A stretch of 64,000 nucleotides of DNA, from positions 372,001 through 436,000 of the forward strand of contig OX637796.1 of NCBI GenBank assembly GCA_951802425.1, read 5' to 3'. This stretch comes from Clavaria fumosa. Lineage: Eukaryota > Basidiomycota > Agaricomycetes > Agaricales > Clavariaceae. The translations under genes and the position numbers were made by a program. Shown here piece after piece: positions 11,141 to 23,456 of the stretch (positions are counted from its first letter, which is position 1; every line of letters starts with the position of its first letter). The notes beneath the pieces are model-generated. The model worked only from the letters and a program-made list of their open reading frames with translations. It did not search any database and was not told the DNA's origin.

Positions 11141-13455
11141 GTGTTTGTTTATATCGATGACATTTTAATTGCGACAGAGACCGTGGAAGAACACTGATGT
11201 CTGACGCATGAAGTGCTCAGGATACTCCAAGAGAATGACCTATGTGTCCGAGAATCAAAGTGCAAAATCGAACAATCCAAAGTCACGTTCCTAGGACTAC
11301 AGATCTCAGAGGGGAACATCTGCCACTCACCTAAAAAGTGCAAAGGTATAGCGGATTGGCCCACCCCAAGGAACAAGCACGAGCTCCAACGAGGCATCGG
11401 CCTCCTCAACTATTTCCAATGTTTCATAAAGGGATTTACTACGGTGGCTAAACCGCTTTACGAATTGCTAGCCGACAATACCCCCTACATTTGGACAGAC
11501 CGACAAAGCCACGCCTGGAAGCGGCTAATAAACATTCTACAAAGCGATGTCGTGCTGGCCATCCCCCAGGACAAAGGGAAATGGAGAATGGAGGTAGACA
11601 CCAGTAATTACGCTACCAGAGGAGTACTGTCACAGCAACAGCCTGACGGCATCTGGAGGCCAATAGATTTCATATCGAAAACATTCTCCCTGGCAGAGAT
11701 GAACTATGCTACATACGACAAAGAATTCTTGGCAATTATACGGGGACTAGAAGAATGGCGCCACTACCTACTAGGCGCCAAGGAGCCTTTCGAGATTCAC
11801 ATGGACCACGCTAATCTGCAATACTTCCAGAAGAGCCAAAAGCTGAACCCTCGACAAATGCGGTGGCATTCAAAGTTGCAATGCTTCAATTTTGAAGTAA
11901 AATATACGCCCTGTCCCGACAACCCAATCATTGGGAAGGTGCCAACAAGTACGAAAAACCCATGACCCAGGTGTTCCCAGCCCAACGACTAGCGACCCTG
12001 GTCATCCCCGAACCGACCATCGACCAATTGCTGACGGAGGCCCATGGTACCATGACCCCTCCGGCTTCTACACCCTACGAAAAGGGCATGGACGGACTTT
12101 TCAGACATAATGGGAAGATTTGGGTACCTCAAGACCTGGTACATAAAGTCTTTAAAGTCTTGATGGAGTTACATGATTCCCCGCTCGGAGGACACCCTGG
12201 ACCTGAGAAGACCTTGGAAAGTACCGCCCGACAATTCACATGGCCAGGAATGAAAGAGGATGTAATGGAATACGTGGCCGGATGTGAAAAATGCCAAAGA
12301 ACAAAACCTGACTGAACAAAACGATGAGCACCCTTACACCCACACACGATCCCGCCCTGTCCATGGCATACCATCACCTGGGACCTTATAGGGCCACTGT
12401 CAAAGTCAAACACACACAATGCCATTCTGGTAATTTGCGACAAACTGACAAAAATGACCCTTTTAGAGGGGACCAACACCAAGCTTACAGCCCTAGGGGC
12501 AGCAAAAATCCTATGGGACCGGGTCCTCCAGAGCCACGGAGTACCCTGCAAAGTGATAAGCGACCGCAGATCCCAATTTGTTTCAAACTTCATGGAAGAG
12601 TTCTATAGAATCATCAGCATAAAAGGAAACCCTAGCACAGCCTACCACCCACAAACCGATGGACAAACCGAAAGAATGAACCAAGAGATTGAAATATATC
12701 TAGGGTCATATGTGGACTTCATGCAAGATGACTGGTCAGACTGGCTACCCACAGCGGAATTCGCCCTAAATAACCGGCAACACTCCGCTACTAAACACAG
12801 CCCTTTCTACCTAAACTATGGATTCCACCCCTGTATGGGAAACATTTCCCTACCCGACATGCCGCATACCCCTGAAGCTTCTGATTTTGCTGCGAAACTA
12901 CAAAAAGCAAGGGAAAATGCAAAGAAGGCCATGGAAAAGGCTGCTCAATACATGAAAACCACCTACGACAAACATAAAAACACAAGAACGCTCAACTACA
13001 AGAAAGGAAACCTGGTCTGGCTAGATGCGACAAACCTGAACATGGAACGACCATCGGAAAAACTTTCGGACAGAAGGGTTGGCCCCTTTGTTGTGGTGGA
13101 AAAAGTGGGACCTGCCGCCTATCAACTCAACTTACCGGCTACTTGGAAAATCCACCCCGTGTTTAACGAACTACTCCTCACCCCTTATGTAGAAGGGAAA
13201 TTCCCTAACCAAGCACCAGACGAGTGCCCACCACCTGAACTGATTGATGACCACCTTCAATATGATGTAGAAGAAGTATTGAAGAGCTGAAAACACAGAC
13301 GAAAACTGCAGTACTTGGTAAAGTGGACAGGCTATCCCCACAAGGATAATACGTGGGAACCCAAGGCGAACCTGAAGGACGCGGCTGAGGCCATCGCAGA
13401 TTTCCACCGCAAACACCCGCAAGCAGCCCGTGCACTCTCGGTGTCTTTTGCTTAG
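11141..13455 (+). pseudogene. Gypsy-1 pol: RT tail, RNase H, integrase, chromodomain
   Basis: In order: the RT active-site block V-F-V-Y-I-D-D-I-L; the thumb and connection region; RNase H (W-R-M-E-V-D-T-S, later Y-D-K-E-F and H-M-D-H-A-N-L); the HHCC zinc finger (H-D-S-P-L-G-G-H ... C-E-K-C-Q); the integrase core with first Asp in W-D-L-I-G-P-L, second Asp in V-I-S-D-R and Glu in M-N-Q-E-I-E; and a C-terminal chromodomain (Y-L-V-K-W-T-G-Y ... D-N-T-W-E-P). It is broken by a TGA in frame near 11191, a frameshift at about 11940 between RNase H and the zinc finger, TGA at 12313 and 12325, and TGA at 13288 before the chromodomain. It cannot make a working polyprotein. The chromodomain class typically targets heterochromatin. 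Confidence 0.9.
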
Positions 13456-13608
13456 AAAATCTCACACTAAACTGACCCTGCAAGATAAGAAAAACATATA
13501 AACCCACACCAGCATGACCCAACCAACATCGCCCTACACCCACTACCTCACTATGCCCCCCGACCGTACCCCCCAAACCCGTGGAAATTACGCCCGCCGA
13601 GCAGCCGG

Positions 13609-14169
13609 ATGGCCATGAAATCTACCGTGCCCTGCCGGCACATACCGGAACTGGTACCGCCCACGCTCGAGGGCCCACCTTCGTCCCCGGGGACCACTGC
13701 CCGCATGCGGCACATTTTGGACGCTGTCCGCATCCCCCTAGCACGCCGAAACATGGGACTGGACCCCCCACCGCTTATGTCTGACGACCCCCCAGCATGC
13801 TTACCACAATTCCGACGAAATAGGGAAATCCTCAAGCCGGAGGATGAAGTGTGGATCTGTCGCTTCACGGAACACCTCAGCCAGAACCTTAGCCGTGCCA
13901 TGTGGCATGAGCTGCGTACATTGGAATTCGATCAACAACGATGAATCCTCCGTGCCTCGCCCGTTCTTGGCGAGATTTGGGTGAACTGCCGAAGCACGCA
14001 GCTCCGACTCGAAGTGCCCCTACCCCCCGAGCCCATCCTATGCGAAGAATGGGCAATATACTACCGTCGCAAAGGCCCCCCTTTTGTCATACCAGTAACT
14101 ACTGATGTAAGGAACCCATGGATCGTGCCATCCGACGACTACGATCACCCCTTCATCCCCAACACATGA
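13609..14169 (+). pseudogene. Extra frame between gypsy-1 pol and 3' LTR
   Basis: An ATG at 13609 opens a frame of 187 codons that reaches TGA at 14167, with one internal TGA at 13942-13944. The protein is proline-rich, with blocks R-R-N-M-G-L-D-P-P-P, E-D-E-V-W-I-C-R-F and W-A-I-Y-Y-R-R-K-G-P-P-F-V. It follows the chromodomain stop by about 150 bp and ends about 130 bp before the LTR. No transmembrane segment or zinc knuckle is seen, so it does not look like env or gag. Function unknown. Confidence 0.5.
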
Positions 14170-14297
14170 GACACGAGCATCGACCCCCCTACCGAAATCC
14201 CGCCACCGCCAACCGAGCAGCACCCTCCGCACGAACGCGAAGGCAGCACGGAGGTATGAGGTGCCCACCGAGACGTCGGACTTCTGGAGGGGGATTA

Positions 14298-14652
14298 TGT
14301 TAGATACTCGTCACATGACCCCTCCCCCTATTCACATGCACCCCTCCTTCCATTCTTCTTTTCCCTTAACACCATGCAGACGCCCTCCCCTCTTCTCACG
14401 TCACGTACCACATGCCGCGCCTCACCTTCCATATCATGTATGACTCATACCTTGCCTCCCCCTCTCCTCATGCCATACATGTGTTTTCCATCACTTCCCA
14501 TGACTCACCTTTGTATGGTATTTAAGTAGTCAGACCGGTAACAACCTCGCTCAGGTTGTTACCTCCTATCACATTGCATCTTCTGCTCTCGTCTGACCGG
14601 CTCTAACCCGAGTCCCTCAAACACCTGAGAGTCCGAACGACAGTTGTTGACA
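14298..14652 (+). repeat. Gypsy-1 3' LTR, copy 1
   Basis: Starts TGTTAGATACTCG right after a purine-rich tract, ends GTTGTTGACA (TG...CA), 355 bp. A TATTTAAG promoter-like motif lies near 14519. It is followed by 55 bp of flanking DNA that is repeated after the second copy. Confidence 0.8.
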
Positions 14653-15087
14653 GTATTACAACATCTTCCTCATCATCAGGACCAGCAACATCAACACCAA
14701 CATCTTTACATTGGAATTCGATCAACAACGATGAATCCTCCGTGCCTCGCCCGTTCTTGGCGAGATTTGGGTGAACTGCCGAAGCGCGCAGCTCCGACTC
14801 GAAGTGCCCCTACCCCCCGAGCCCATCCTATGCGAAGAATGGGCAATATACTACCGTCGCAAAGGCCCCCCTTTTGTCATACCAGTAACTACTGATGTAA
14901 GGAACCCATGGATCGTGCCATCCGACGACTACGATCACCCCTTCATCCCCAACACATGAGACACGAGCATCGACCCCCCTACCGAAATCCCGCCACCGCC
15001 AACCGAGCAGCACCCTCCGCACGAACGCGAAGGCAGCACGGAGGTATGAGGTGCCCACCGAGACGTCGGACTTCTGGAGGGGGATTA

Positions 15088-15442
15088 TGTTAGATACTCG
15101 TCACATGACCCCTCCCCCTATTCACATGCACCCCTCCTTCCATTCTTCTTTTCCCTTAACACCATGCAGACGCCCTCCCCTCTTCTCACGTCACGTACCA
15201 CATGCCGCGCCTCACCTTCCATATCATGTATGACTCATACCTTGCCTCCCCCTCTCCTCATGCCATACATGTGTTTTCCATCACTTCCCATGACTCACCT
15301 TTGTATGGTATTTAAGTAGTCAGACCGGTAACAACCTCGCTCAGGTTGTTACCTCCTATCACATTGCATCTTCTGCTCTCGTCTGACCGGCTCTAACCCG
15401 AGTCCCTCAAACACCTGAGAGTCCGAACGACAGTTGTTGACA
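15088..15442 (+). repeat. Gypsy-1 3' LTR, copy 2
   Basis: Nearly identical to 14298-14652, 790 bp downstream, and followed by the same 55-bp flank. It arose by the tandem duplication described separately, not by a second insertion. Confidence 0.85.
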
Positions 15443-15497
15443 GTATTACAACATCTTCCTCATCATCAGGACCAGCAACATCAACACCAACATCTTC

Positions 15498-18350
15498 ATC
15501 AAACTGAGATAAATTATTTGCCTGCAGTTCAATGACTTCTTCAAAAAGAGATAAAGCAGCCCATTTCTTCTTGTATTTGCTGATCTCAATCAGGAGACGC
15601 CTTCGTTTTTCTTCCAGCTCCTTTTTATCAGAGAGTGAGGGTTGCCTCAAAGACCGTGTATAGGCAACCAAAGAGGCCCTATTTTGTTGTGAATGATGGG
15701 CTATGGAACTTTGCAATACAACTCACTGAGTGGCTTCTATGCTCAGTCCTAAAGCCAAGAGATTAGATATGCCAGATAGATTTCCAGCAATACAATGTTT
15801 TTGAGAAAGCTCCAGTAGAATCTCAGCACAACCTGGCTCTGTGTAAAAGTGTATACTGTCAGCCAGGCTATACAGCAATTATAGACATGTTTTCTAAGTA
15901 CTGGCCTTTCACATTTGTGACATCATACACCATGAAAGCATCTCCCCGTTGAGTCATTGCCTTTTCTTCTAAAGTCTTCCATTCTGATACCCATGTTGGT
16001 TCGAGTCGTTTTGTCAGCTTGTCCAGGGCTAACTTCTTGTCCTCTCTTTCAGCCATGGCCTTTTTCAACTTGGTGACAATAGATTGTGCTGCACCAAGTC
16101 ATTTTCGTAAATTAGCAAAGATGCATGTGAGATTATGGGGTTTGCTTACATGCTCTGGACATTTTCTTCCAATTGGAATCCTGCATGTAGCTGTCCAGTA
16201 TCTCCTGCCGATGTGGTTGAGACATGCCCCTTGTGTGGCTTGCTGCCTTATTAAGTGATGACCAAAGGCTTTCCAACACTTCACCATCCAACTGCCCCAC
16301 ACCTTGCACAAAGTTCAAAGAGAACCATGCAAAACATTTTTGAATGTGAGCACCTAAATGGAATTTTCCAACTGCAGTTACCACTTCAAGATTCTCCGGC
16401 ACATACAAATGCCCACTGGCATCAACTCACTGCCAAAAATTGATGTGCCACTCACATCCAACATCATATATGAAAATGACTCTCTTGGCAAGTAAGACTT
16501 GCTTAAGAGCCTGACAGAGAGAATAGTCAATGTTCATCTGTCTTTGACAATGTCAATTAGGAGAACAGAATTCAATGGCATTGCCCACCCACCTCCCTCC
16601 TTTTTGGAGATCCACTACACTATGAGGATAGAAACAGCCATGGCATCCACATGCAGATGCAGCCACTCCTGTAGCACGTAAATGGTCTCTTTGTAATCCA
16701 CTGTGTCCATTTGCTTGAGATATCGCACGGTGGTTATGACATTTAGACTCCTGAAAGTCAATTTTCAATAACCATAAAAAGTATAATGGAGCATATAATG
16801 CAGAAAATTTGGACCTGTTTTCTCTCAATGGATGCCTTAATATGTTCCTGATACATCGCATCTTCAACCATATAACCTTGTCCATCACTGAGATAGACAT
16901 CCTCCTCTGGCTTCTTAGTCACAACATTTTCCAGTTTGAAATTGCCATCTGCAACAATTGATGGTTCATAGATGGATCTATGTGCTCCTGTTACTCTGAA
17001 CATCTTCACAAGATGTGAAATTACTTACAGGTCTTCTGCATGTTTGACTTGATCCTCTGAGATATTTATTCCAGGTTGAGGACAACTGGGACAAAAGAGT
17101 GCCAAATCTCCAGGTTTTTGCATCTGGTTGGGGTTATGTGCGAAGCCTGTCCGCTTCAAGGACTTGAGGTACCTCCACCCCCTTGATACCCTCATGAGTT
17201 CTCGGTAGCGATCCTAAAAAGATAATCAATACTTTGTCAAAGAGACTTTCCAATGTGTGATATACATACTGGAACAAGTGAAGGATGCCTGTTGTATGTT
17301 ATCCTCCGCAGCTTGGTGTAGAAATTACGAGCCAATGTGTGGCACTCCAAAGTTTCAATATGAAACTGATCAAGGACATCAAAGGTAAATGCTGTTGTGG
17401 GCCTCTTGAGGGTAGATGGGAAAAATCGCATACAAAGCAGTTGCATGTGTGTTGGTGGGGCATCTTGACAATTACACCATTGCACTTGATGCTTGTAGAT
17501 TCCTGACACAGTCACAAACACCATGCCTTTTCCCCTCTGAAATGCACCATCCTCAACATCTAGTTGTATGTCCCCTTCTGATTCTCCATCTTGAACAAGA
17601 TCATCCTCCCAAATGTCATCCCCAGGGGTGTGAGCAGAACTGGCAAAGAGTGTTGGGCAAGGATTGCCATCATGTCCAAAGTGAATAAGGAGTCCTAAAT
17701 TTCCCAAGTCCTCTCTCTCAAAGAACTTCCCTGTCCATCTCCGTATATGATGGAAAGGAAGATGTTGATGTTGTACCAGGCAACAGTTGTGACAAAGAAC
17801 TTGTTGGCCCTGGAAACAGTCAAGACAATGAAATAAGGCTGATGGTCCACCACAAACCACACAACTAGAGCCAAGTGGGAGAGCCTCAAGTCCAACTATT
17901 GCAGAGAGGTGAAGACTGCATGCATCCTCTTTCCACTCTTGCAGGAAGTCATTTTGAGTCTAAATAATTTCAGTAAGACATATGGTCATACAGTGTGTTT
18001 GGTTTGCACACCTTTCCCTTCCGCAAACGTTTGGGAGTAGGACTTTTTGGTGTCTCAAAATCCAAAGTCATTGAAGCCAAGGCTTCATGACTTATCTCTC
18101 TGCCTCATTTCTTTGATGGTGATAGAGATGCAGCCCTCTTTTCTTGGAATACTGGCTGATCTTTTCCCACCACCTTCCTGCCCCTTGTCCTCTCCTTAAC
18201 CTCAAATACCCTCTCTATGGCTCGTGTTGCTCCTTTCTTATAAATGACTGGGCACATTGCTGAGGCTGAGGGTTGGGTTTCAATAAACAGAGTCACATGA
18301 TTTTTGTTTATCTTTATTTTTATACAATCACCATGTTCAAAGCATCCCAA
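15498..18350 (-). pseudogene. KDZ-1 transposase (CxC2 type), cut by gypsy-1
   Basis: Minus-strand, multi-exon. Blocks in order: a basic N-terminus (18350-18108) and a short P-K-R-L-R-K-G-K exon; the cysteine cluster C-V-V-C ... C-L-D-C ... C-H-N-C-C followed by H-H-I-R-R-W and H-x-G-x-P-C-P (17950-17650); D-R-Y-R-E-L-M-R-V-S-R and C-P-S-C-P-Q-P-G-I-N (17220-17060); the DDE-type core with A-D-G-N-F-K near 16950, the A-C-A-C-x-x-H-G-C-F-like block near 16640 and I-Y-D-V-G-C-E-W-H near 16460; then G-K-F-H-L-G-A-H and the Glu block D-G-E-V-L-E-S-L-W near 16270. A TGA lies at 16429-16427. Coiled C-terminal exons run to 15500, where gypsy-1 begins. KDZ elements are cut-and-paste DNA transposons of fungi and algae. 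Confidence 0.85.
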
Positions 18351-19415
18351 GGTGAAGCTCAGGGCTCTGGTGTCCTGTCTGGAACTTTTATTTTTTTGCT
18401 TAAAACCTTTGTCTCATGTCAAGTATTGTCCTGATAAATTGTATATAGACAATTGTAAAATAAAATGGGGTGGTGACCAGGCGGTAAGTACTGTGTCAGG
18501 TCAGGAAGTAGGCCACCACCAGAAGTGGGCCACTTGGAGCTTAGCAAATGAATTACAGTAAATATATGCAGAGTTGTAGGGTTGTACGACACCTTTTATA
18601 CCAAGTTTTCTCCAAACAAATGTTCAAGCCCAACGAAAGTGAACGTGATGAGTAATCAGCGCAAAACGCGTGCCGAACCGGCATCCTGACCGATTTGGTA
18701 AGCTCTCTGACACGGCCCAATGATGGATCTTGCCTCCCACTCAACCGATTCTGTTGAAATTTCGCATCCATGTCCCCCTTGCCTATCCAAGTATTCTCAG
18801 CCACATTGTTCAGCACACTTGTCTCTTTTGAGTTGGTACTATCCACATAATCCCAATCTGCGGCATTATAGCTGCACCACATTCAACACCATCTACTGAT
18901 CTCAGGTGAGACGGTATGTTTCTCATCTTCCATAATCAATATAATAACATCCTTTCACTTCGTTTACAGCTTTCAAATGATTTTTATCAATTTTTTTCAG
19001 CTCCAGTGCGCCCGGCTATCTGTAAACATGCTTCTTTGGCATGTCGAATCTCGGAGATTATTGTAGGACCAGGAGGCAGCAGGTCATCAAAGCGACGGTT
19101 TAGGTGTGTAAATATAGCTCTATTCTTGATATCTGAATACTAATTATGTCTCTTAGCTCATTGAATATTGCACGGGAGGAAGCGACATTCATGTCTCCTG
19201 CCACATTTTTTCTAACTCTCGCCAACACACATCCACATTCCAACCTTGTGTCTAATACCTAGAACGCACCAATGCACATGTTTTACGACAGCTAGCATTG
19301 TGCTTATCCATTACTTAAGTTGTTGTTCGAGAGGAAACCCCCAAACTTGCCTCTCACTTTCAAAATGTCCGATTTGTCATATTGTCCCTACCCTGGTGTA
19401 TCTGTTCCTTCTGAC
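18351..19415. other. Spacer between KDZ-1 and the pogo-like gene
   Basis: 18351-18550 is presumably the KDZ-1 5' flank. A minus-strand frame of 109 codons at 18882-18553 has no recognisable motif and may be chance. Terminal inverted repeats of either transposon could not be identified by eye. Confidence 0.3.
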
Positions 19416-20177
19416 ATGCTCTCGCGACCACGAGAGGAGCGGTTTGAGCTTGCAATTGAAGCTATCTGAGGATCTGGCATGAAACCTGATGGTGAACCAT
19501 GCTTTTCTGCACGAGAGGCTGAGAAGTATTTCGGGGTCCCAAGATCCTCTCTTGGCCGTCGTTTACTAGGTATGAAAATTCTACAAGATTTTCGAGTGCT
19601 ACTGAGTATATAGTAGGTGGAAAAAATCGTCGTGAAGCGCATGTGAAGGAACAACATCTCACAGATGCACAGGAGGAAATCCTGGTCAAATGGGTTAAAG
19701 TCCAAGGCCGCCGTGGTGTCCCCATGACATACACATCAGTTGCACAGGCTGCTGAGGCGATTTCAGGTCAGAAGATTGGGGGATCACGGCCAAAACGGTT
19801 CCTTCGGTGCCACCCTGACTTAAAAATAAAGAAGACAACAGGCTTAGAGAAGGCGCGTGCAAAGGCATTGAATAAGTCTGCTGTCAAGGAGTTCTTTGAT
19901 ATGCTCACCAGCGTGATAAAGGAGTTTAGTATTCAGCCAGAAGATATCTATAACATGGACAAGAAGGGAATACAACTTGGAATTGGGGCCAGGATCTCTG
20001 CAATGATTGACAGGGAGCAGAAGCTTGCCTATTCCATTGAAGATGGAAACCGGGAGCTTGTAACAGTCATTGAGTGTGTCTGTGCTGATGGATCCTCACT
20101 CCATCCTTCAGTGATATTCCAGGGTCTGCGACGAAACTCAGAGTGGGGCCGCAACAACCCATACAATGCAAGGTATA
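19416..20177 (+). pseudogene. Pogo/Fot1-like (CENP-B type) transposase, N-terminal half
   Basis: The ATG at 19416 opens R-P-R-E-E-R-F-E-L-A-I-E-A-I, a psq-type helix-turn-helix. It is interrupted by TGA at 19467-19469 and goes on in frame (F-S-A-R-E-A-E-K-Y-F-G-V-P-R-S-S-L). An intron at 19570-19616 joins in phase to the CENP-B-like second helix region (L-T-D-A-Q-E-E-I-L-V-K-W). The DDE nuclease starts with I-Y-N-M-D-K-K-G, where relatives usually have M-D-E-K-G. Similarity ends at about N-N-P-Y-N-A (20177), before the second catalytic Asp, so the enzyme is truncated. The breakpoint faces the minus-strand gene that follows. Confidence 0.75.
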
Positions 20178-20249
20178 GTAAATCATATTCTGGAACAAAC
20201 TTTCTACTGTACATGACTTCACAGAGCAGAGAACAGCAGAGCAGAATCC

Positions 20250-21960
20250 CTAAAACATATGGTAAAAATCACGGGGGGCTTTCCAAATCGTCTGGAAGCT
20301 CGCAGGAATCCCATACATGAGTCGCTTCCCCCAGCCTGTAATTTCTCCACCAGTGGTGGACAAGTCCAAATCTAATTCCTCCATCTGCTTCTTCCCCTCC
20401 CAACCACACAAACAAGAAAGAGAATACATACCAGGCTTTGCCATTTTCAGTGCCAATTGTCAGCGTATGAACAGCATGACAAATTGGGCACTGTGGTGAG
20501 ATCAGGTCACCCAGTGGGCGGAGATTCCTGTGCCACCAGATGTACTTGAGGCCAACAAACGGTGAAAAAACCTTGACAGATGTATGGGCACCAAGGCCCT
20601 CTTCCTCTTTTAGAAGTTCGGGGGTGATGTGAATTACTGAAAAACATTCAACGAAGTTTTTGATGACAAGTTTCATCAAAAACGCTGTCGCCAAGTGTGG
20701 ATAAAAATTGGGTTGACTGAACCCAATAATGTGGCTGAAACGCTGACTGCTGGTTGTGAGAAGGTTGACAAAAACTCAGAATAGGTGACTCACGACTTTG
20801 CAAAATTTTGCATTGCAAAGACCGAAGTGTCCGTCTCCCAGATACTACCACAAACTTCCATAATGAGCATCGAATGTGTGTCCTTCGCAAATGAGAGGAG
20901 ATCCAGCCCAAGAATTTCTTCTAGAAACTAAAATGAACCTATCATAAGCAATAATAACGATGAAAGTCATGTAAAGAAAGAAAGATTTACGACACCAATT
21001 TTGAGAGCAGTGCCTGGGGTGCAATGGGGGTCACCACTATCTGGATCAGTATGTGTATACAAAAAGACAAGGAGGCATCTGACTCCCTTTCTGAATAAGT
21101 AAAAGCATAATAAATGTCAGAATTTGCATTATAATGGAAAAACCAAGACTTACTGTCGAAGAGTCTTCACAAACTTTGCCAAGGTCAACTGGTGCTTCTC
21201 CAATGACTTAATATCTGAGGGAACAACATCTAGCTTGATCTCCAACTCGAAAAATGCCCTCCCCTCTGACTCTGGGGTGTACCAACCACTCAATGTGTTG
21301 GCCACAGATTTGAACGGATCACCTCTCTCGGTGATGGAGCTTAGGCAAAGATTGATGAGTGCGATCGAGCTAGTGTTTTGGCGGGCATAGTTGCCTCGAA
21401 GTGTTGCAGGCCTGACTAAGCCGAACACTTGTTGGATGGGCTGATCGTTGCAGTGAAGGGGCTAAGAGGTCAATTATCAGTTCAACAGCTTGAGGTATGA
21501 ACACAGAAGCATACATGGTAGGGTTGATTTCGAGCAGCTGATCTAAGATGACAGCTGACACATTTGAACTTTGTGTCTGCCTGGGTAACTAAGTTCTGCC
21601 CCCCTGGGATACTCAAGCACTTGTCACACATGGTTTGTGGACAATAATCGCAATTTATCGATAGACCGCCATTCCCACATCCAGAACACCACTAAGGGCA
21701 AACAAGTCAGATCCAAAGGCAATCCTGAATGAGGTTCACTCACCTCATCATTCCCCTCTTTGTCTGTCTCATTAACCATAGGCTGATCTCCTGATCAGTA
21801 CAATCAACATGGATTGAGACATAGTCCTTACCAGAACCACGGGAGCAGGCCATTTGTGTGTGGGTTCTGGATTAGCTGACTTTTTATGGCCCTTAGGCAA
21901 GGTGGCTCTTGTAGCAGGAGCCCCAGATGACCTCTTAGCAGATTGTCTAGTCCTAGCCAT
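20250..21960 (-). CDS. H3-tail-like zinc-finger protein, transposon-associated
   Basis: The minus-strand ATG at 21960 gives M-A-R-T-R-Q-S-A-K-R-S-S-G-A-P-A, close to the histone H3 N-terminus (A-R-T-K-Q-T-A-R-K-S-T-G-G-K-A-P). Small introns follow (donor GTAAGG near 21830, GTGAGT near 21745). Exon about 21692-21560 encodes a PHD-like cysteine cluster, W-C-S-G-C-G-N-G-G ... C-D-Y-C-P-Q-T-M-C-D-K-C. Downstream exons read F-E-L-E-I-K-L-D-V-V-P-S-D-I, then D-P-D-S-G-D-P-H-C-T-P, E-E-I-L-G-L-D-L-L-S-F-A-K-D and C-P-I-C-H-A-V-H-T-L near 20490, and end at about 20250. Exon joins are inferred and some may be broken. The architecture suggests a chromatin-interacting protein. Its neighbours are a pogo relic and KDZ-1, so it is probably carried by a transposon. 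Confidence 0.55.
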
Positions 21961-22497
21961 GATTGTGTGAGCAGACAAGGCCGACAAGGCAGACGCATCA
22001 TGACTCGAAGTCGCCGAACACGTCACGTGACTTAAAAGATCATGCGGCATGCGGCATGCCATAACCAGTGTAGACGTCAGTTCAACAAGCAAGTCCAATT
22101 CATTAACATTTTTTTTTTCGCTCGACAAATAATGCTAACTATAGAGCTCAGTGGTGTAGAACCCCCAATGCGGGCCCTCATTGGGAGTTCCCCACCACAT
22201 GAACCTTACATGATGTCTAGAATTACAAAAGAGAAAACGCAGAAACAGAGCTGATACCAACACTGGTGGTTGAGTACATTGAGTATTGGGGTTGCACATC
22301 ACAAAATCACCTGAAACTGCTTAAGTAAAAAGAGGACATTGAAGTAATACACTTACCTTCTCAATGGCCAATTGCATGGGCAGTACAGTATGTGTAGAAC
22401 TGGGCTAGTCCAAAAATTAGCAAATGAGGTGAAGCTGAGGTGTGCATACCTTGTGGTATCACTACCCAAGGGTAGTAAGAACCAACCAAGCTGGTGA

Positions 22498-22930
22498 GGA
22501 AGGCCACCAAGGGCCATGTCGCCCAACACACCGCAGCGCCAACAAAAGTAAGAAAGGCCACCGAGGGCCATGGTCACCCAATGCACCGCAGCGCCGACAA
22601 GAAAAAGGCCACCGAGGGCCATGGTCGCCCAACGCACTGCAGCGCCGACGAGAGAAAGGCCACCAAGGGCCATGACACTTAACGCACTGCAGCGTCGCAC
22701 CATAGCATCAATGAGAAAGGCCACTGAGGGCCATGGTCACCCAATGCACCGCAGCGCTGACAAGAAAAAGGCCACCGAGGGCCATGACACTTAACGCACT
22801 GCAGCATCGTGCCATAACATCAATGAGAAAGGCCACCGAAAGCCACACACCCAGACTCACTGCAGAGTCAAGGTGTCACATCGAAAAGGCCACTGAGGGC
22901 CACACACCCTGACATGCCGCAGCATCAGGG
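22498..22930 (+). repeat. ~51-61-bp minisatellite, about eight units
   Basis: Units begin GGCCACCGAGGGCCATG and end near CACTGCAGCG...AGAAA. Two unit types alternate: a 51-bp one with GGTCACCCAATGCACCGCAG and a 61-bp one with GACACTTAACGCACTGCAGC plus CATAGCATCAATG. Later units (22800-22930) are more diverged. Protein-like frames through it are repeat artefacts. Confidence 0.85.
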
Positions 22931-23456
22931 CATTGAGCTACTAGGGGGCTGGAGGAGGGAAAGGGCTGTATGCATCCAGCCCTTTCTCTCCTTCAGCCCC
23001 TTTTCACAGCAGGAACAGGAGCGACAAGATATAGAGGACAGTCATAGAGGTAGAGGGGAAAGGAGGGTGGTGCAAGAAAAAAAGACAATCACACGTTTTT
23101 GAACTTCAACCTAGATTCCCATGCTCATGATCACATGACCTGACACGTCAGGTCTATGCCTAGTTTGGAAGGATGGCTTACATAATCTTTGTCACAGCAT
23201 GCCAAACTCATACAAATGCATATTGGGAGCATCAATATAAAAGCAGGATTGCTTGTAAATATTTATATTTAATGTAAGCAGGGTTGCTTGGACATTCCAG
23301 AACAACAACGTAAACTTGCAGCACATGTGAGCGACAAATAAACCCATAATCACATGACTTCCCATGACACGTCGCATCAAAGTTTAGCCACGTGATTGTT
23401 CAACTTGCCCTTCCTCAACAAGCTGCACCTTCCTCAACAAGAGCTGCTCAAAAGAA

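Larger units (their letters stand above)
11117..14652 (+). mobile_element. Gypsy-1: 5'-truncated chromodomain Ty3/gypsy retrotransposon with 3' LTR
   Basis: Truncated inside the reverse transcriptase, it keeps RNase H, integrase and chromodomain, an extra downstream frame, a polypurine tract (GGAGGGGGATTA just before 14298) and a 3' LTR (14298-14652). It lies against a fragment of an unrelated LTR on its left. To the right it is flanked by the C-terminal part of KDZ-1, so it probably inserted into that transposase. Confidence 0.85.
13918..15497 (+). repeat. 790-bp tandem duplication spanning gene end, LTR and flank
   Basis: 13918-14707 and 14708-15497 are almost identical; I notice one A/G difference (GAAGCACGCAG against GAAGCGCGCAG). 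The unit includes the end of the extra gypsy frame, the LTR and 55 bp of the KDZ gene that the element sits in. Confidence 0.9.

Noticed and set aside
22442..22794. Frames rich in H, R and A through the 22.5-kb array
   Set aside because: Direct product of the 51-bp unit; no conserved protein features.
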